A stretch of 64,000 bases of DNA, from NCBI GenBank assembly GCA_029267635.1, contig JAJUIK010000002.1, forward strand, positions 1 to 64,000, given 5' to 3'. Numbering within the stretch: the first letter of the stretch is position 1; each line of letters begins with the position of its first letter. Under the pieces are notes generated by a model, which saw only the letters and a list, made by a program, of their open reading frames with translations, was not told where the DNA came from and made no database searches. Positions 38,581 to 47,484 of this stretch are shown piece after piece. A program made the translations under genes and the position numbers. Source of the DNA: Moraxellaceae bacterium (lineage in GTDB: Bacteria; Pseudomonadota; Gammaproteobacteria; Pseudomonadales; Moraxellaceae).

Positions 38581-40641
38581 ATGGACGATTTTCAACATTC
38601 CTCAAGCACTTACTTCAACCGTGAACTGTCACTATTTGAATTTAACCGTCGTGTTTTAGCACAGGCCAAAAATTCGGAGTTACCGTTGCTGGAAAGACTC
38701 AACTTCCTGATGATTTTTTCAAGAAATCTGGATGAGTTCTTTGAAATTCGTGTAGCAGGCTTGATGAAACAGTATGACTTAAATAATGTCGTACGTACCC
38801 CCGATGCCATTCCCACTGAAATTGTACTGAGCGAACTTTCCCGCAATGTGCATCAAACTGTTGCAGAACAATATAATATCTTAAATTATGCTATTTTGCC
38901 GCAGTTGCAAGGCCTGGGCATTCATTTCATTCAGCATAAAGACATTTTAGAAAAACATAAAAACTGGATTGCCGAATATTTTGTCAAACAGGTGCAACCT
39001 GTCGTTACCCCGATCAGTCTGGATCCATCCCATCCTTTTCCGCGTCTGGTAAATAAAAGCCTGAACTTTATTGTCAGTCTGGAAGGTAAAGATGCCTTTG
39101 GCCGTGAAATTACCATGGCGATTGTCCCGGCACCGCGCTCTTTGCCACGCCTGATTAAATTGCCGCAACAGGTGGCCGGTGGCTCAGAAGAACATATTTT
39201 CCTCTCGGCGATTATTCAGGAACACATCAATGATCTGTTCCCGGGCATGAAAGCGACCGGTTGTTATGCCTTCCGCGTAACCCGCAATGCGGACCTAACA
39301 TTGGCGGAAGATATTGATGATTTGGCAGTGGCACTGAAAGATGAGTTGTCTTCACGCCGTTTCGGCCGTGCCGTACGTCTTGAGGTCAACCAAGAGTGTC
39401 CGCAAGAGATTGTGCAGTATCTGCTCGACCAATTTGACCTAGATGAACAGCAACTTTATTTAATCGACGGTCCAATTAATCTTTCGCGTTTAACAACGGA
39501 TTTTGCCTATCCAGAACTCAAATATTCAGCTTTTAGCCCAACGGTTCCTAAAGCCATCTATAAGGCCAAGTCACTGTTTGAATTACTGAAAAAAGAAGAT
39601 GTCTTATTGCATCATCCTTTTGATTCTTTTAATCCGGTGATCAACTTACTCAAAGAAGCAGCCAAAGATCCAAATGTCTTGGCAATCAAACAGACGCTGT
39701 ACCGTAGTGGCCCAGATTCTGAAATTGTACAGGTACTTGCTGAAGCTGCACGTAACGGTAAAGAAGTTACGGCGGTGATTGAATTGCGTGCGCGTTTTGA
39801 TGAAGAATCCAATATTACCGTGGCCAATATTCTGCAAGAAGCCGGTGCTGTCGTGGTTTATGGCATTGTTGGTTATAAAACTCATGCCAAAATGATTCTG
39901 GTGGTACGTCGTGAGGAAAATGAACTGGTACGTTATGTACATCTAGGTACCGGTAACTATCATGCCGGCAATGCCAAAATGTATACCGATTATGGCCTGA
40001 TGACCACCGAACCGGACATTTGTGAAGATGTGCACAAGATGTTCCAGGAACTTACCGGCATGGGACGCATGGCCAAACTGAAAAAACTCTATCATGCCCC
40101 GTTTACTCTGCATGCCGAATTGCTCAAACTGATCGAACAGGAAATCGAGTTTGCTCAAGCTGGACAGCCTGCACGTATCATCATTAAAGTCAATGCCCTG
40201 ACCGAACCACAACTGATTGCAGCACTCTATAAAGCTTCCAGTGCAGGCGTGAAAATCGAGTTAATCATCCGGTCCATTTGCTGTCTGATTCCTCAGGTCA
40301 GAGGTCTCTCGGAAAATATTCAGGTGCGCTCGATAGTGGGACGTTTTCTGGAACACACCCGTGTCTACTACTTTGAACACGGCAGTGAAGGCAAACTGTT
40401 CTGTGCCAGTGCCGACTGGATGGGTCGCAACCTGTTCTCTCGTGTGGAAACCTGTTTCCCGATCCTGAACAAAAAAGTGAAGAAAAAGATCTTTGAAGAT
40501 GGCCTGATCAATTATCTCAATGATAATCAAGGCGCTTGGGAACTCCAGGCGACAGGTGAATGGATCCAGCTCAATCCGGCTGAGGGTCAAACTGAACACA
40601 GCGCGCAAGCTTATTTAATGAGTCAGAAAATAATCAAGTAA
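38581..40641 (+). CDS. ppk: Polyphosphate kinase 1
   Basis: Ppk1 builds polyphosphate from ATP. From ATG 38581 the protein has 686 residues, and the autophosphorylated histidine falls at His435 (KTHAKM) and the second conserved one at His592 (EHTRVYYF), the same numbers as in E. coli. This supports that start over a GTG at 38566. N-terminal ([16 protein letters not shown]), head, and two phospholipase-D-like C-terminal domains are complete. No ppx follows. A Pho box upstream points to phosphate control. Confidence 0.96.
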   Translation: MDDFQHSSSTYFNRELSLFEFNRRVLAQAKNSELPLLERLNFLMIFSRNLDEFFEIRVAGLMKQYDLNNVVRTPDAIPTEIVLSELSRNVHQTVAEQYNILNYAILPQLQGLGIHFIQHKDILEKHKNWIAEYFVKQVQPVVTPISLDPSHPFPRLVNKSLNFIVSLEGKDAFGREITMAIVPAPRSLPRLIKLPQQVAGGSEEHIFLSAIIQEHINDLFPGMKATGCYAFRVTRNADLTLAEDIDDLAVALKDELSSRRFGRAVRLEVNQECPQEIVQYLLDQFDLDEQQLYLIDGPINLSRLTTDFAYPELKYSAFSPTVPKAIYKAKSLFELLKKEDVLLHHPFDSFNPVINLLKEAAKDPNVLAIKQTLYRSGPDSEIVQVLAEAARNGKEVTAVIELRARFDEESNITVANILQEAGAVVVYGIVGYKTHAKMILVVRREENELVRYVHLGTGNYHAGNAKMYTDYGLMTTEPDICEDVHKMFQELTGMGRMAKLKKLYHAPFTLHAELLKLIEQEIEFAQAGQPARIIIKVNALTEPQLIAALYKASSAGVKIELIIRSICCLIPQVRGLSENIQVRSIVGRFLEHTRVYYFEHGSEGKLFCASADWMGRNLFSRVETCFPILNKKVKKKIFEDGLINYLNDNQGAWELQATGEWIQLNPAEGQTEHSAQAYLMSQKIIK

Positions 40642-40740
40642 TCACTCAATAAAGCAGGTTCTATTCAGGATTAGCATAATTCCAATAGCTCCCAATCTGA
40701 CAAAGCAAAACGACCTTTCTGTAGCTTATACCTTATCAGG

Positions 40741-40962
40741 TTGGAGCTTTCTAACTGTTGGATAAATAAGAGCAGAAGTTCTGCTGAGCGTTTTTATCAA
40801 GGTTTTAATTTTAATGAACGTGTGAATGACATTATCATTAATCTCACCCATTCGCATATAAGGGTTGTCACATCCAAAGCGATGCGGGATGCAGTGATCA
40901 AGACGTTTGAAAAGAATGGCGTTCCTGTACCGTTCAGGGACCAATGGCCAGTTCCATCTTAA
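40741..40962 (+). pseudogene. Possible C-terminal remnant of an MscS-like channel gene
   Basis: An open frame of about 73 codons with no ATG start (first codon TTG, no ribosome binding site). Its last part, 'MRDAVIKTFEKNGVPVPF', resembles the C-terminal tail of small mechanosensitive channels, where a helix of this kind ends in a G-I/V-x-x-P-F/Y motif. The upstream in-frame part has no recognisable channel sequence. I read it as a decayed gene end. It may equally be a chance open frame. Confidence 0.3.
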
Positions 40963-41035
40963 TCAACCAATACGGTACGCCTGCCACAATCTAAAACGAT
41001 CAAGGTTGCAATCTGAATAAGATGCATAAAAACAA

Positions 41036-41068
41036 AAGTCTGCAATTGGCAGACTTCTGTTTTTTTTA
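41036..41068. terminator. Terminator at the end of the sulfide operon
   Basis: AAGTCTGC (41036-41043) pairs with GCAGACTT (41049-41056), followed by eight T on the plus strand and flanked by an A-rich run on the other side. It is 20 bases beyond the tauE-like stop and should end the minus-strand transcript; it may work in both directions. Confidence 0.85.
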
Positions 41069-41087
41069 TTTAGTTTGAAAACTGGAA

Positions 41088-41876
41088 TTAAACCAGCTGT
41101 AGCACGGCTTTAATCATCATATAAATCGCTACCCCCACTACCGTAAAGGTAAAGATTTTTTGCACAATCCCTGCAGGAATTTTGCTAATCGCCAAGCGAC
41201 CAATCACCATACCACTCACACAGGCCAACACAAAGGTCACTGTCACATTAACCGGGTAATCAAACCCTTCCAGTAACTGCATCCCGATACTGATGCCACC
41301 AATCAGGAAAATGATCATTAACGATGTAGCCACAATACTGTGCATACTGAGATTGGTCACTTTACGCAAGGCGGGCACAATCACAAAGCCCCCCCCCACA
41401 CCGAGCATCCCGGTTAACAGACCTGCAAGCAGCCCAATCCCTCCTAATACACTGGCCGTTTTTGCATTCCAGATAAATTTTCCGGTTTCCGGATTGACCT
41501 TACACGGCGGATTGGAAAATTCTGCACTGCCATGGGCAAATAAACGGTAAGCCACAATGAACATCACACTACTAAAAGCCAGCGTCAACCAGACCGGAGA
41601 AATCTGATGTGACAGACTTACCCCGACATAAGCCATCGGTGAGGCAATCAATGCGATCCATATCGCCGCACGGTAACGGACAATTTTCTTCATCAGGCCT
41701 TGTACTGTCCCGAGCAGAGCCGATAAGGTCACCGCCAGCAACCCTACCGGTGCCGCTTGTGCAACTGTCCAGCCCTGACTGGCCATTAATGCGGGGACAG
41801 CCAGAATCCCGCCACCTGCGCCGGTCAATCCCAGCAACAGACCAATGAGGATACCCTCAACAATTAACAACATCAT
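41088..41876 (-). CDS. tauE: TauE/SafE-family sulfite/sulfonate exporter
   Basis: A polytopic inner membrane protein (262 residues, about eight helices) with the twin TauE/SafE repeats: GLTGAGGGILAVPAL near the N-terminus and GMLGVGGGFVIVPAL in the second half. It is the last gene of the sulfide operon and would remove sulfite formed from persulfide. ATG 41876 follows AGGA by about 10 bases; an open extension to 41915 is less likely. Substrate is inferred from context. Confidence 0.85.
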   Translation of the reverse strand: MMLLIVEGILIGLLLGLTGAGGGILAVPALMASQGWTVAQAAPVGLLAVTLSALLGTVQGLMKKIVRYRAAIWIALIASPMAYVGVSLSHQISPVWLTLAFSSVMFIVAYRLFAHGSAEFSNPPCKVNPETGKFIWNAKTASVLGGIGLLAGLLTGMLGVGGGFVIVPALRKVTNLSMHSIVATSLMIIFLIGGISIGMQLLEGFDYPVNVTVTFVLACVSGMVIGRLAISKIPAGIVQKIFTFTVVGVAIYMMIKAVLQLV

Positions 41877-41979
41877 GATCCAGATTCCTAGTGACGGCAT
41901 GACTCGGCAGCACAACCGTATTGTCTGGTAAAATCAGCCCATTAGACGTGGGCCTTAAACAGAAAAATTGAATGACAGA

Positions 41980-43644
41980 TTAGCCTTGCACTTGCGTTTT
42001 GGGTTTCACCATCCACTCACGACCTTTCAGCATGCCTTGCCAATAGATAGGCGGTAAAATCTGCTCCTTCAGCAACCAGGCCATTCGTGACGGTTGCGTA
42101 CCATCGATCAGCCATTTCGGGAAACTCGGCAGCAGCTTGCCCCCATAACCGAATTCAGCCAGTACAATCTTGCCGCGCTCCACGGTTAATGGACATGAAC
42201 CATAGCCGTTATATTCAAAGAAATGCTCACTGCCTTTGAGATAAGCCAGAATGTTTTCCGCGACGATCGGTGCTTGTGCCCGCGCAGCCGCAGCTGTTTT
42301 GGCATTCGGCGCATTCATCACATCACCTAAAGCAAAAATATCCGGGTATTTAGTATGTTGCAGGGTTGCCGGATTGACACTCACCCAGCCCGCGTCATCG
42401 GTTAAGGTACTGGCACGGATAAAATCTGGCGCCTGTTGCGGTGGTACCGCATGCAGGAAATCAAAATCGGTTTCCAGGGTAGAAACTTGATCACCTTGGA
42501 TCACCTTAAACCAGGCTTTCTTGTTCGGACCATCAACCTTGATCAATTGATGATTAAAGTGCAGATGTGCCTGATAACGCTCGACATATTGCATCAAGGC
42601 CGGTACATATTCCTTGACACCAAAGAGCACTGCGCCCGTGTTATAAAAATCAATGGAGATATCTTTGAGTACACCTTGCTTTAACCAGTAATCCGCAGAA
42701 AGATACATGGCCTTTTGCGGTGCACCCGCACATTTGATCGGCATCGGTGGTTGGGTAAACACGGCCTTTCCACCTTTCATCTGCTGCACCAGTTGCCAGG
42801 TATACGGCGCAAGATCATAGCGATAATTAGAGGTTACGCCATTTTTACCCAAGGTTTCAACCAGCCCTTCTACCCCATGCCAGTTGAGTTTCAATCCTGG
42901 ACAGACCACCAGAGCACGATATTGCACTGGCATACAACCTTCCAGAATGACCTGCTGATGTTCCGGGTCAAATGCAGCTACGGCTGCCTGAATCCATTTC
43001 ACCTGTTTCGGTAATACACTGCTCATCGGACGTGCTGTGGTTTGTGGCGAGAAAATGCCTCCGCCAACCATGGTCCAGCCCGGCTGATAATAATGCACAT
43101 CAGCCGGATCAATGATGGCAATATCCAGATGTGGCTGACGGCTGAGCAAACTGGCAGCGACAGAAATCCCCGCTGCACCCGCCCCGACAATCACCACGGA
43201 ATAACAAGCAATCTCGCTTGCCGGCACATTCTTTTTCATTATGCGCGGCACCATGGCACGCAGGTCATAACCCGCTGCACTGGCCTTGTTCAGCATTTCC
43301 TCATAAGACTGCGCTTCCACCTCGGACAAAGCCCATAAAGAAATCGAACGTGTACCAGAACGGCAATAAGCTAAAACCGGTTTTTCGGCTGCACGATATT
43401 TTTCCGCAAACTCTTGGGCTTGCGCATCGGTCACTTTACCACTCAGCACAGGCTGATATTGCACCGCAATTTTATACTGCTCAGCAATTTTCTGGATTTC
43501 AATAAAATTGGGCTGATCGCTGCCTTCACCATCAGGCCGGTTACAGAAAATGGTTTTGATACCCTGCGCCGCGACTTGTTCAACATCTTGGGGAGTAATC
43601 TGGTCGGCCACCCAAAAATTTGTATTGATTTGCTTGAGTTTCAT
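41980..43644 (-). CDS. sqr: DUF442-SQR fusion: type II sulfide:quinone oxidoreductase
   Basis: Two modules. Residues 1-135 are a DUF442 (Blh N-terminal) phosphatase/rhodanese-like domain with the loop YCRSGTRS, reactive Cys94. Residues 147-554 are an SQR: FAD-binding VIVGAGAAGIS (152-162), the YYQPGWTMVGGG motif, and redox cysteines Cys305 (IKCAGAPQKAMYL) and Cys484 (YGSCPLTVE). The 179-residue spacing of those cysteines and the surrounding motifs match the mitochondrial SQOR-like type, whose cysteines are 178 apart. It oxidises H2S and reduces quinone, leaving persulfide; the fused domain may pass sulfane sulfur on. It lies 18 bases after the dioxygenase gene. Confidence 0.88.
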   Translation of the reverse strand: MKLKQINTNFWVADQITPQDVEQVAAQGIKTIFCNRPDGEGSDQPNFIEIQKIAEQYKIAVQYQPVLSGKVTDAQAQEFAEKYRAAEKPVLAYCRSGTRSISLWALSEVEAQSYEEMLNKASAAGYDLRAMVPRIMKKNVPASEIACYSVVIVGAGAAGISVAASLLSRQPHLDIAIIDPADVHYYQPGWTMVGGGIFSPQTTARPMSSVLPKQVKWIQAAVAAFDPEHQQVILEGCMPVQYRALVVCPGLKLNWHGVEGLVETLGKNGVTSNYRYDLAPYTWQLVQQMKGGKAVFTQPPMPIKCAGAPQKAMYLSADYWLKQGVLKDISIDFYNTGAVLFGVKEYVPALMQYVERYQAHLHFNHQLIKVDGPNKKAWFKVIQGDQVSTLETDFDFLHAVPPQQAPDFIRASTLTDDAGWVSVNPATLQHTKYPDIFALGDVMNAPNAKTAAAARAQAPIVAENILAYLKGSEHFFEYNGYGSCPLTVERGKIVLAEFGYGGKLLPSFPKWLIDGTQPSRMAWLLKEQILPPIYWQGMLKGREWMVKPKTQVQG

Positions 43645-43662
43645 TTGTTCTCTCCCTGCTAT

Positions 43663-44352
43663 TTATTTGCTGGCACCACAAGACTTGTTCGCAGGTAAAG
43701 CAATATCAATTTTGGCTGGATAAGGCAGATGCAGGTTGTTCATGATTTCGATAAAATCTTTACGTGAACGATTGTTCCCTAAGCGTGAATTATGCAACCG
43801 CTCCTGACCAATGCTAGAAGACAGACGCCCCTTGTAATCATGTCCCGGATAAACCCGCGTTTCATCGGGTAAACTGAACAGCTGCTGATGAATGCTGTGG
43901 TATAAAATGCTCGGATTACCTTCCTGAAAATCAGTACGGCCGCAGCCATCAATCAATAAAGCATCGCCTGTAAACACCATATCCTCGACCACATAACTGG
44001 TACAAGCATTGGTATGACCCGGCGTATAGCGTGCCTCAATCAGAATCTCTCCGACACGAATGGCACTATGATCGGTAATATAAATATCGCCACATTCCAC
44101 CCCACTGTTGCGATGCAATACTGAACGTGAACCGCATTTTTCCCGCAGTTCATTCGCTGCTGTGACATGATCCGCATGAACATGCGTATCTAAGGTATAA
44201 AGCAATTTCAGATTATGGTCTTGCAATTCTTCTAGATACAGTTCTACTTCGGAGGCGACCGGATCAATCAGTACAGCCTCACAGGTCTGTTCACAGGCCA
44301 GCAGATAAGTATAGGTTGAACTTTCCTTTTCAAAAAATTGTTTAAATAACAT
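43663..44352 (-). CDS. pdo: Persulfide dioxygenase, ETHE1-like metallo-beta-lactamase fold
   Basis: This enzyme oxidises glutathione persulfide to sulfite and glutathione with one mononuclear iron. The 229 residues contain THVHADH (56-62), with His57, His113 (PGHTNACTSY) and Asp130 (FTGDALLIDGCGRTDF) as the iron triad in ETHE1 order, and PGHDY (His171) later. First gene of the sigma54-driven operon. Its partners are SQR (makes persulfide) and the TauE-type exporter (removes sulfite). Confidence 0.9.
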   Translation of the reverse strand: MLFKQFFEKESSTYTYLLACEQTCEAVLIDPVASEVELYLEELQDHNLKLLYTLDTHVHADHVTAANELREKCGSRSVLHRNSGVECGDIYITDHSAIRVGEILIEARYTPGHTNACTSYVVEDMVFTGDALLIDGCGRTDFQEGNPSILYHSIHQQLFSLPDETRVYPGHDYKGRLSSSIGQERLHNSRLGNNRSRKDFIEIMNNLHLPYPAKIDIALPANKSCGASK

Positions 44353-44390
44353 ATTCTTGCATCCATTTAAATTAAATCTTCCTTAGTTAA

Positions 44391-44406
44391 TGCAATTAGG
44401 ATGCCA
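44391..44406 (-). promoter_or_regulatory. Sigma54 (-24/-12) promoter of the sulfide operon
   Basis: On the minus strand the sequence reads TGGCATCCTAATTGCA. It has GG and GC elements at the exact spacing of the sigma54 consensus TGGCAC-N5-TTGCW, with one mismatch in the -24 block. It points at the dioxygenase gene and lies opposite a GAFTGA-containing activator gene. Confidence 0.88.
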
Positions 44407-44470
44407 GCTTATTAAAAATAATTTATTGATTTAATTTCATGGACTTATAAATCATCAACATGAATGACGC

Positions 44471-44539
44471 ATGTTTCATCCGTTATTTATGTTTCATATT
44501 ACGTTTCAAAAATATATGATGAAACACAACATGAAACAT
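44471..44539. promoter_or_regulatory. Array of activator boxes between fisR and the sulfide operon
   Basis: ATGTTTCAT occurs at 44471-44479 and 44489-44497, a partial copy GTTTCAA at 44503-44509, and the inverted form ATGAAAC at 44519-44525 and ATGAAACAT at 44531-44539. The boxes sit 70-140 bases upstream of the -24/-12 promoter, the normal place for a sigma54 activator's sites. The last one touches the fisR start codon, so autoregulation is likely. Confidence 0.7.
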
Positions 44540-45827
44540 GCATTCTGTTATGAGCTTATTATCTTTTGAGTCATCTGCTGCACTTGAGCTTTTCACCGAG
44601 CAGGTTTTATCTCTCCTGCCTAATGCTATTTTCTTGCTCTATGATCAAGAACAACAATTAGTCTGGTTCAGACAGTTACAAGAGACTGAAAACCTATTTT
44701 CACCTGAGGTCCTGTCCGGAAATTTTCAGAGCCATCAGCAGCAGATGATCACTTTGCATGACGTAAAACAGCGTGCACAGAGGTTTTTACATCAGCAAAA
44801 AATCATTCTTCTACAGCAACAACCACAGCATCTTCATCTGTTAATCCCCTTAAATCCGGTCGAGCACCCATCTAACACCCCGTCCAAACAAGAGCTTACT
44901 ACCTTAGATGCTCTAGCAGTACGCTTCCATAGCCATTCCAGCAAAATGCGGCACATGTTTTCGATTATTCAGCGTGTGGCTGTCACCGAGTTTCCCGTAC
45001 TGGTACGCGGTGAGTCCGGTAGCGGAAAAGAACTGGTAGCCAAAACCATTCATGATTTTAGCCTGCGTAAAGATCAGGTATTTATTGCTATTAACTGCGC
45101 TGCACTCAATGCAAATATCTTGGAGAGTGAACTGTTTGGACATGTGAAAGGCGCTTTTACCGGTGCCATTCGTGATCATAAAGGCGTATTTGAACAAGCT
45201 GCGGGCGGGACTTTATTTCTCGATGAGATTGCCGAGATTCCCCTTGAACTGCAAGCCAAATTATTGCGTGTATTAGAAACCGGTGAATTTACGCCGCTAG
45301 GTGGAGAAAAATCGATACGTGCGAACGTTCGCATCATTACCGCGACCCATCGGGCATTGCGGGAGGAAGCACGTCAGGGCCGTTTCCGCCAAGATCTCTT
45401 GTATCGCTTACGGGTCATTCCTATTTTCATTCCCCCTCTGCGTGAGCGTAAAGAAGATATTCCCTTGATCACTCAAGTGATCCTGTCTGAAAATACAATT
45501 ATTGGCAGTGAACCTCATCCTGAAATTTCTGCAGCTGCCATGCAAAGCCTGCTTGCCTATGATTGGCCAGGAAATGTTCGGGAGCTGAAAAATACCCTGC
45601 TTTACGCCCTTACTATGGCGCACGGTAAAAGAATCATTGAGATTGAAGACTTACCACAGGAAATTTTAGAGCATATCAGTACAACCCATGAACCTAGTCC
45701 CTCACCGACAGAAACTGAAATTCATAGTGCTTTGCTACGTCATCAACACGATTTAAAACGAGCTGCAGATGAGCTGGGTATCAGCAGAACCACCTTATGG
45801 CGCTACCGGAAGAAATTTAAATTATAA
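44538..45827 (+). CDS. fisR: Sigma54-dependent activator of sulfide genes (FisR type)
   Basis: A 429-residue enhancer-binding protein. Its N-terminal sensor region is about 1-120; the AAA+ domain has Walker A GESGSGKE (158-165), the sigma54-contacting GAFTGA (205-210), Walker [12 protein letters not shown] and the arginine-finger region; the C-terminal Fis-type helix-turn-helix is [19 protein letters not shown]. It is divergent from the PDO-SQR-TauE operon. The known FisR senses sulfane sulfur through N-terminal cysteines, but this protein has none: its only cysteine is Cys187 in the conserved NCAAL. The start may be 44538 or the in-frame ATG at 44550. Confidence 0.85.
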   Translation: MHSVMSLLSFESSAALELFTEQVLSLLPNAIFLLYDQEQQLVWFRQLQETENLFSPEVLSGNFQSHQQQMITLHDVKQRAQRFLHQQKIILLQQQPQHLHLLIPLNPVEHPSNTPSKQELTTLDALAVRFHSHSSKMRHMFSIIQRVAVTEFPVLVRGESGSGKELVAKTIHDFSLRKDQVFIAINCAALNANILESELFGHVKGAFTGAIRDHKGVFEQAAGGTLFLDEIAEIPLELQAKLLRVLETGEFTPLGGEKSIRANVRIITATHRALREEARQGRFRQDLLYRLRVIPIFIPPLRERKEDIPLITQVILSENTIIGSEPHPEISAAAMQSLLAYDWPGNVRELKNTLLYALTMAHGKRIIEIEDLPQEILEHISTTHEPSPSPTETEIHSALLRHQHDLKRAADELGISRTTLWRYRKKFKL

Positions 45828-45903
45828 ATCTGAATCATCCGTATAAAGAATTCCTGGATATGCTCAAAGTAATAGGCTCAAGGCTATTCACGAGTGTACA
45901 GAC

Positions 45904-45985
45904 AAAAAAATACCCACTTGGGGTGGGTGGGTATCACGCTGCAAGTCACTGCACTACTGAAGGAGTTTTCCACTCTTCTCGTTGT
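45904..45985 (-). ncRNA. Candidate small regulatory RNA
   Basis: On the minus strand an about 82-base transcript is predicted. Its 5' part forms GAAGAGT/ACTCCTTC (one bulged C, GGAAA loop). A weaker GCAG-type middle hairpin follows. The 3' end is a strong intrinsic terminator: ATACCCAC pairs with GTGGGTAT around a C-rich loop, and a run of T follows (45904-45934). No open frame fits. The CTCCTTC segment could pair with ribosome binding sites of targets. No expression evidence. Confidence 0.5.
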
Positions 45986-45991
45986 TCAATA

Positions 45992-46021
45992 AATATACGG
46001 TTATTTTTTAGCTTGAATCAA
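45992..46021 (-). promoter_or_regulatory. Predicted promoter of the candidate small RNA
   Basis: On the minus strand a -35 TTGATT (46016-46021) and a -10 TATATT (45992-45997) are 18 bases apart. The expected start near 45985 lies just ahead of the first hairpin. No protein gene follows on that strand. Confidence 0.5.
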
Positions 46022-46568
46022 CCCAAACCGGATAAAATTAAGAAATTAAATCGAATAAAATGTATCTAAATATAAAAGATTAAATATATTAAAAAATTTA
46101 TCAGGATAAAAAAAGCATAAAACATCAATTTATTTTCAATATTTTAAAACTAAGATTAGCCAATTTTTCTTTATGAAAATTACATTATAATTTTATTTCA
46201 TATTTGTTCTTATAAATATAAGCTTATCATTTTTTATTATTTTAAATACTTTAAAATAATTTCTATTTTTATAAAAATATATAATAATTACAATTACTTA
46301 AATATTTTAATTTATTTAAAAAGAATCTTTCTATTATAAAGATATTCTTTCCCACAACTCTTACTTACTTATTTTATGACTTTATAGCACATGATTTAAT
46401 ACGTGAAAAATAATTTATTGAATCACGTTTTTTTAGGTTTTAATTTGAATAATGTTTAATTTTTTTACATATTTTCCTGCATTTTACCGACCAAAAAGCT
46501 AAACAAGTCACATTTTAGCGCTTATACTCAAGCGGCCGAAAAATAATTTATTATTAGGATGATAAAAA

Positions 46569-47051
46569 GTGAATAAAAAATATGAGCGGTTCCTTCCCAG
46601 CTATCAACAATCGACAAATACTGAAACTTTTCCCTATTTCTGGGTAATGCAGGTGCATGCACAATATGTACATCAACTGGAAAAAATACTCAAAAAAATG
46701 GGATTAAATTATTCGGAAGGAAAATTTTTACATGCCATTTATACTCATCCGCATGCGAGTATTTCTGAGCTGTCTGAACGTCTAATTTCCAAAATGTCAA
46801 CCACAGTTAAAATTCTGCAACGACTAAAATCAGATGGTTTAATTGAAACTTATCCGTGTAAAAATGATGCGCGTATTACACGTGTATATTTGACAGATAA
46901 AGGACAAAACACCGTTCATAAAGCTACGGAATTGACTTCAGCATTTCTTGAAGACTCTTTTTCTGGTATTACCCCTCTTCAGCTTGAAAAACTCATTGTT
47001 AATTTAAAAACTTTATTTAATAATTTATCACCCGAAATACGTTATCACTAA
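46569..47051 (+). CDS. MarR-family transcriptional regulator
   Basis: A 160-residue winged-helix protein. The MarR DNA-binding core is about 60-115 (ISELSERLISKMSTTVKIL, then KNDARITRVYLTDKG for the wing), with dimerisation helices at both ends. Start is GTG at 46569, 9 bases after AGGA; no in-frame ATG lies nearby. Base composition is markedly more AT-rich than the surrounding genes, and long AT-rich non-coding stretches lie on both sides. Target genes and ligand are unknown, since no partner gene is adjacent. Confidence 0.85.
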   Translation: MNKKYERFLPSYQQSTNTETFPYFWVMQVHAQYVHQLEKILKKMGLNYSEGKFLHAIYTHPHASISELSERLISKMSTTVKILQRLKSDGLIETYPCKNDARITRVYLTDKGQNTVHKATELTSAFLEDSFSGITPLQLEKLIVNLKTLFNNLSPEIRYH

Positions 47052-47484
47052 TTATGATAAAAAATAGATCAGCCAGTTTTAATTAAACTGGCTGTATTAT
47101 TTTATATTTTTTTAAAATTTATTATTTTTTAAGTAAATTAAATGGTTTAATTTAACTCTTATTTTTTAAATTTATGAGATTCCTATAATAAATATTAAAA
47201 AAGATGAATTTATTTTTATTAGTATAATTCTTATCTAATTTATTCTTATTTAGAGAAGAAAAAAATTAAGCCCACTTCCCGGAAATACAAATATGGGAAG
47301 TGGACAGACCGTAAATACAGCTAGTTGCGCTGATAGATTATTATTGTGGATGTAGTTTGCAATATATTTATGACAGATTCATGGCAAATTGCTGGATTAA
47401 TACACATCCCAACTTAATTCCCCATCTTGTATTTTATTCGTTCACTCGCCACAATCTCCAATAGTACAAAAAAATTGGAAAAGC
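47052..47484. other. AT-rich region after marR
   Basis: This 433-base region contains the marR terminator (47070-47094) and a second 9-bp palindrome CCACTTCCC (47272-47280) / GGGAAGTGG (47295-47303) that looks like a minus-strand terminator. No open frame. Confidence 0.5.
47070..47094 (+). terminator. Terminator of marR
   Basis: A perfect 10-bp stem CAGCCAGTTT/AAACTGGCTG with a five-base loop, 18 bases after the marR stop, followed by an AT-rich tail. Confidence 0.75.

Larger units (their letters stand above)
40642..41087. other. Region between ppk and tauE-like gene
   Basis: This 446-base stretch contains the gene remnant at 40741-40962 and the terminator at 41036-41068. Nothing else is recognisable. 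Confidence 0.5.
45828..46568. other. AT-rich 741-base region with a candidate small RNA
   Basis: The left part holds a minus-strand promoter-hairpin-terminator set (45904-46021, below). From about 46070 to 46560 the sequence is extremely AT-rich, with many short A and T tracts and no convincing gene. The tracts suggest curved DNA and a possible nucleoid-protein binding zone ahead of marR. Confidence 0.5.

Noticed and set aside
45860..46069. Plus-strand 69-codon open frame after fisR
   Set aside because: It crosses the hairpin/terminator and promoter of the minus-strand RNA candidate, lacks a ribosome binding site and its composition does not look coding.
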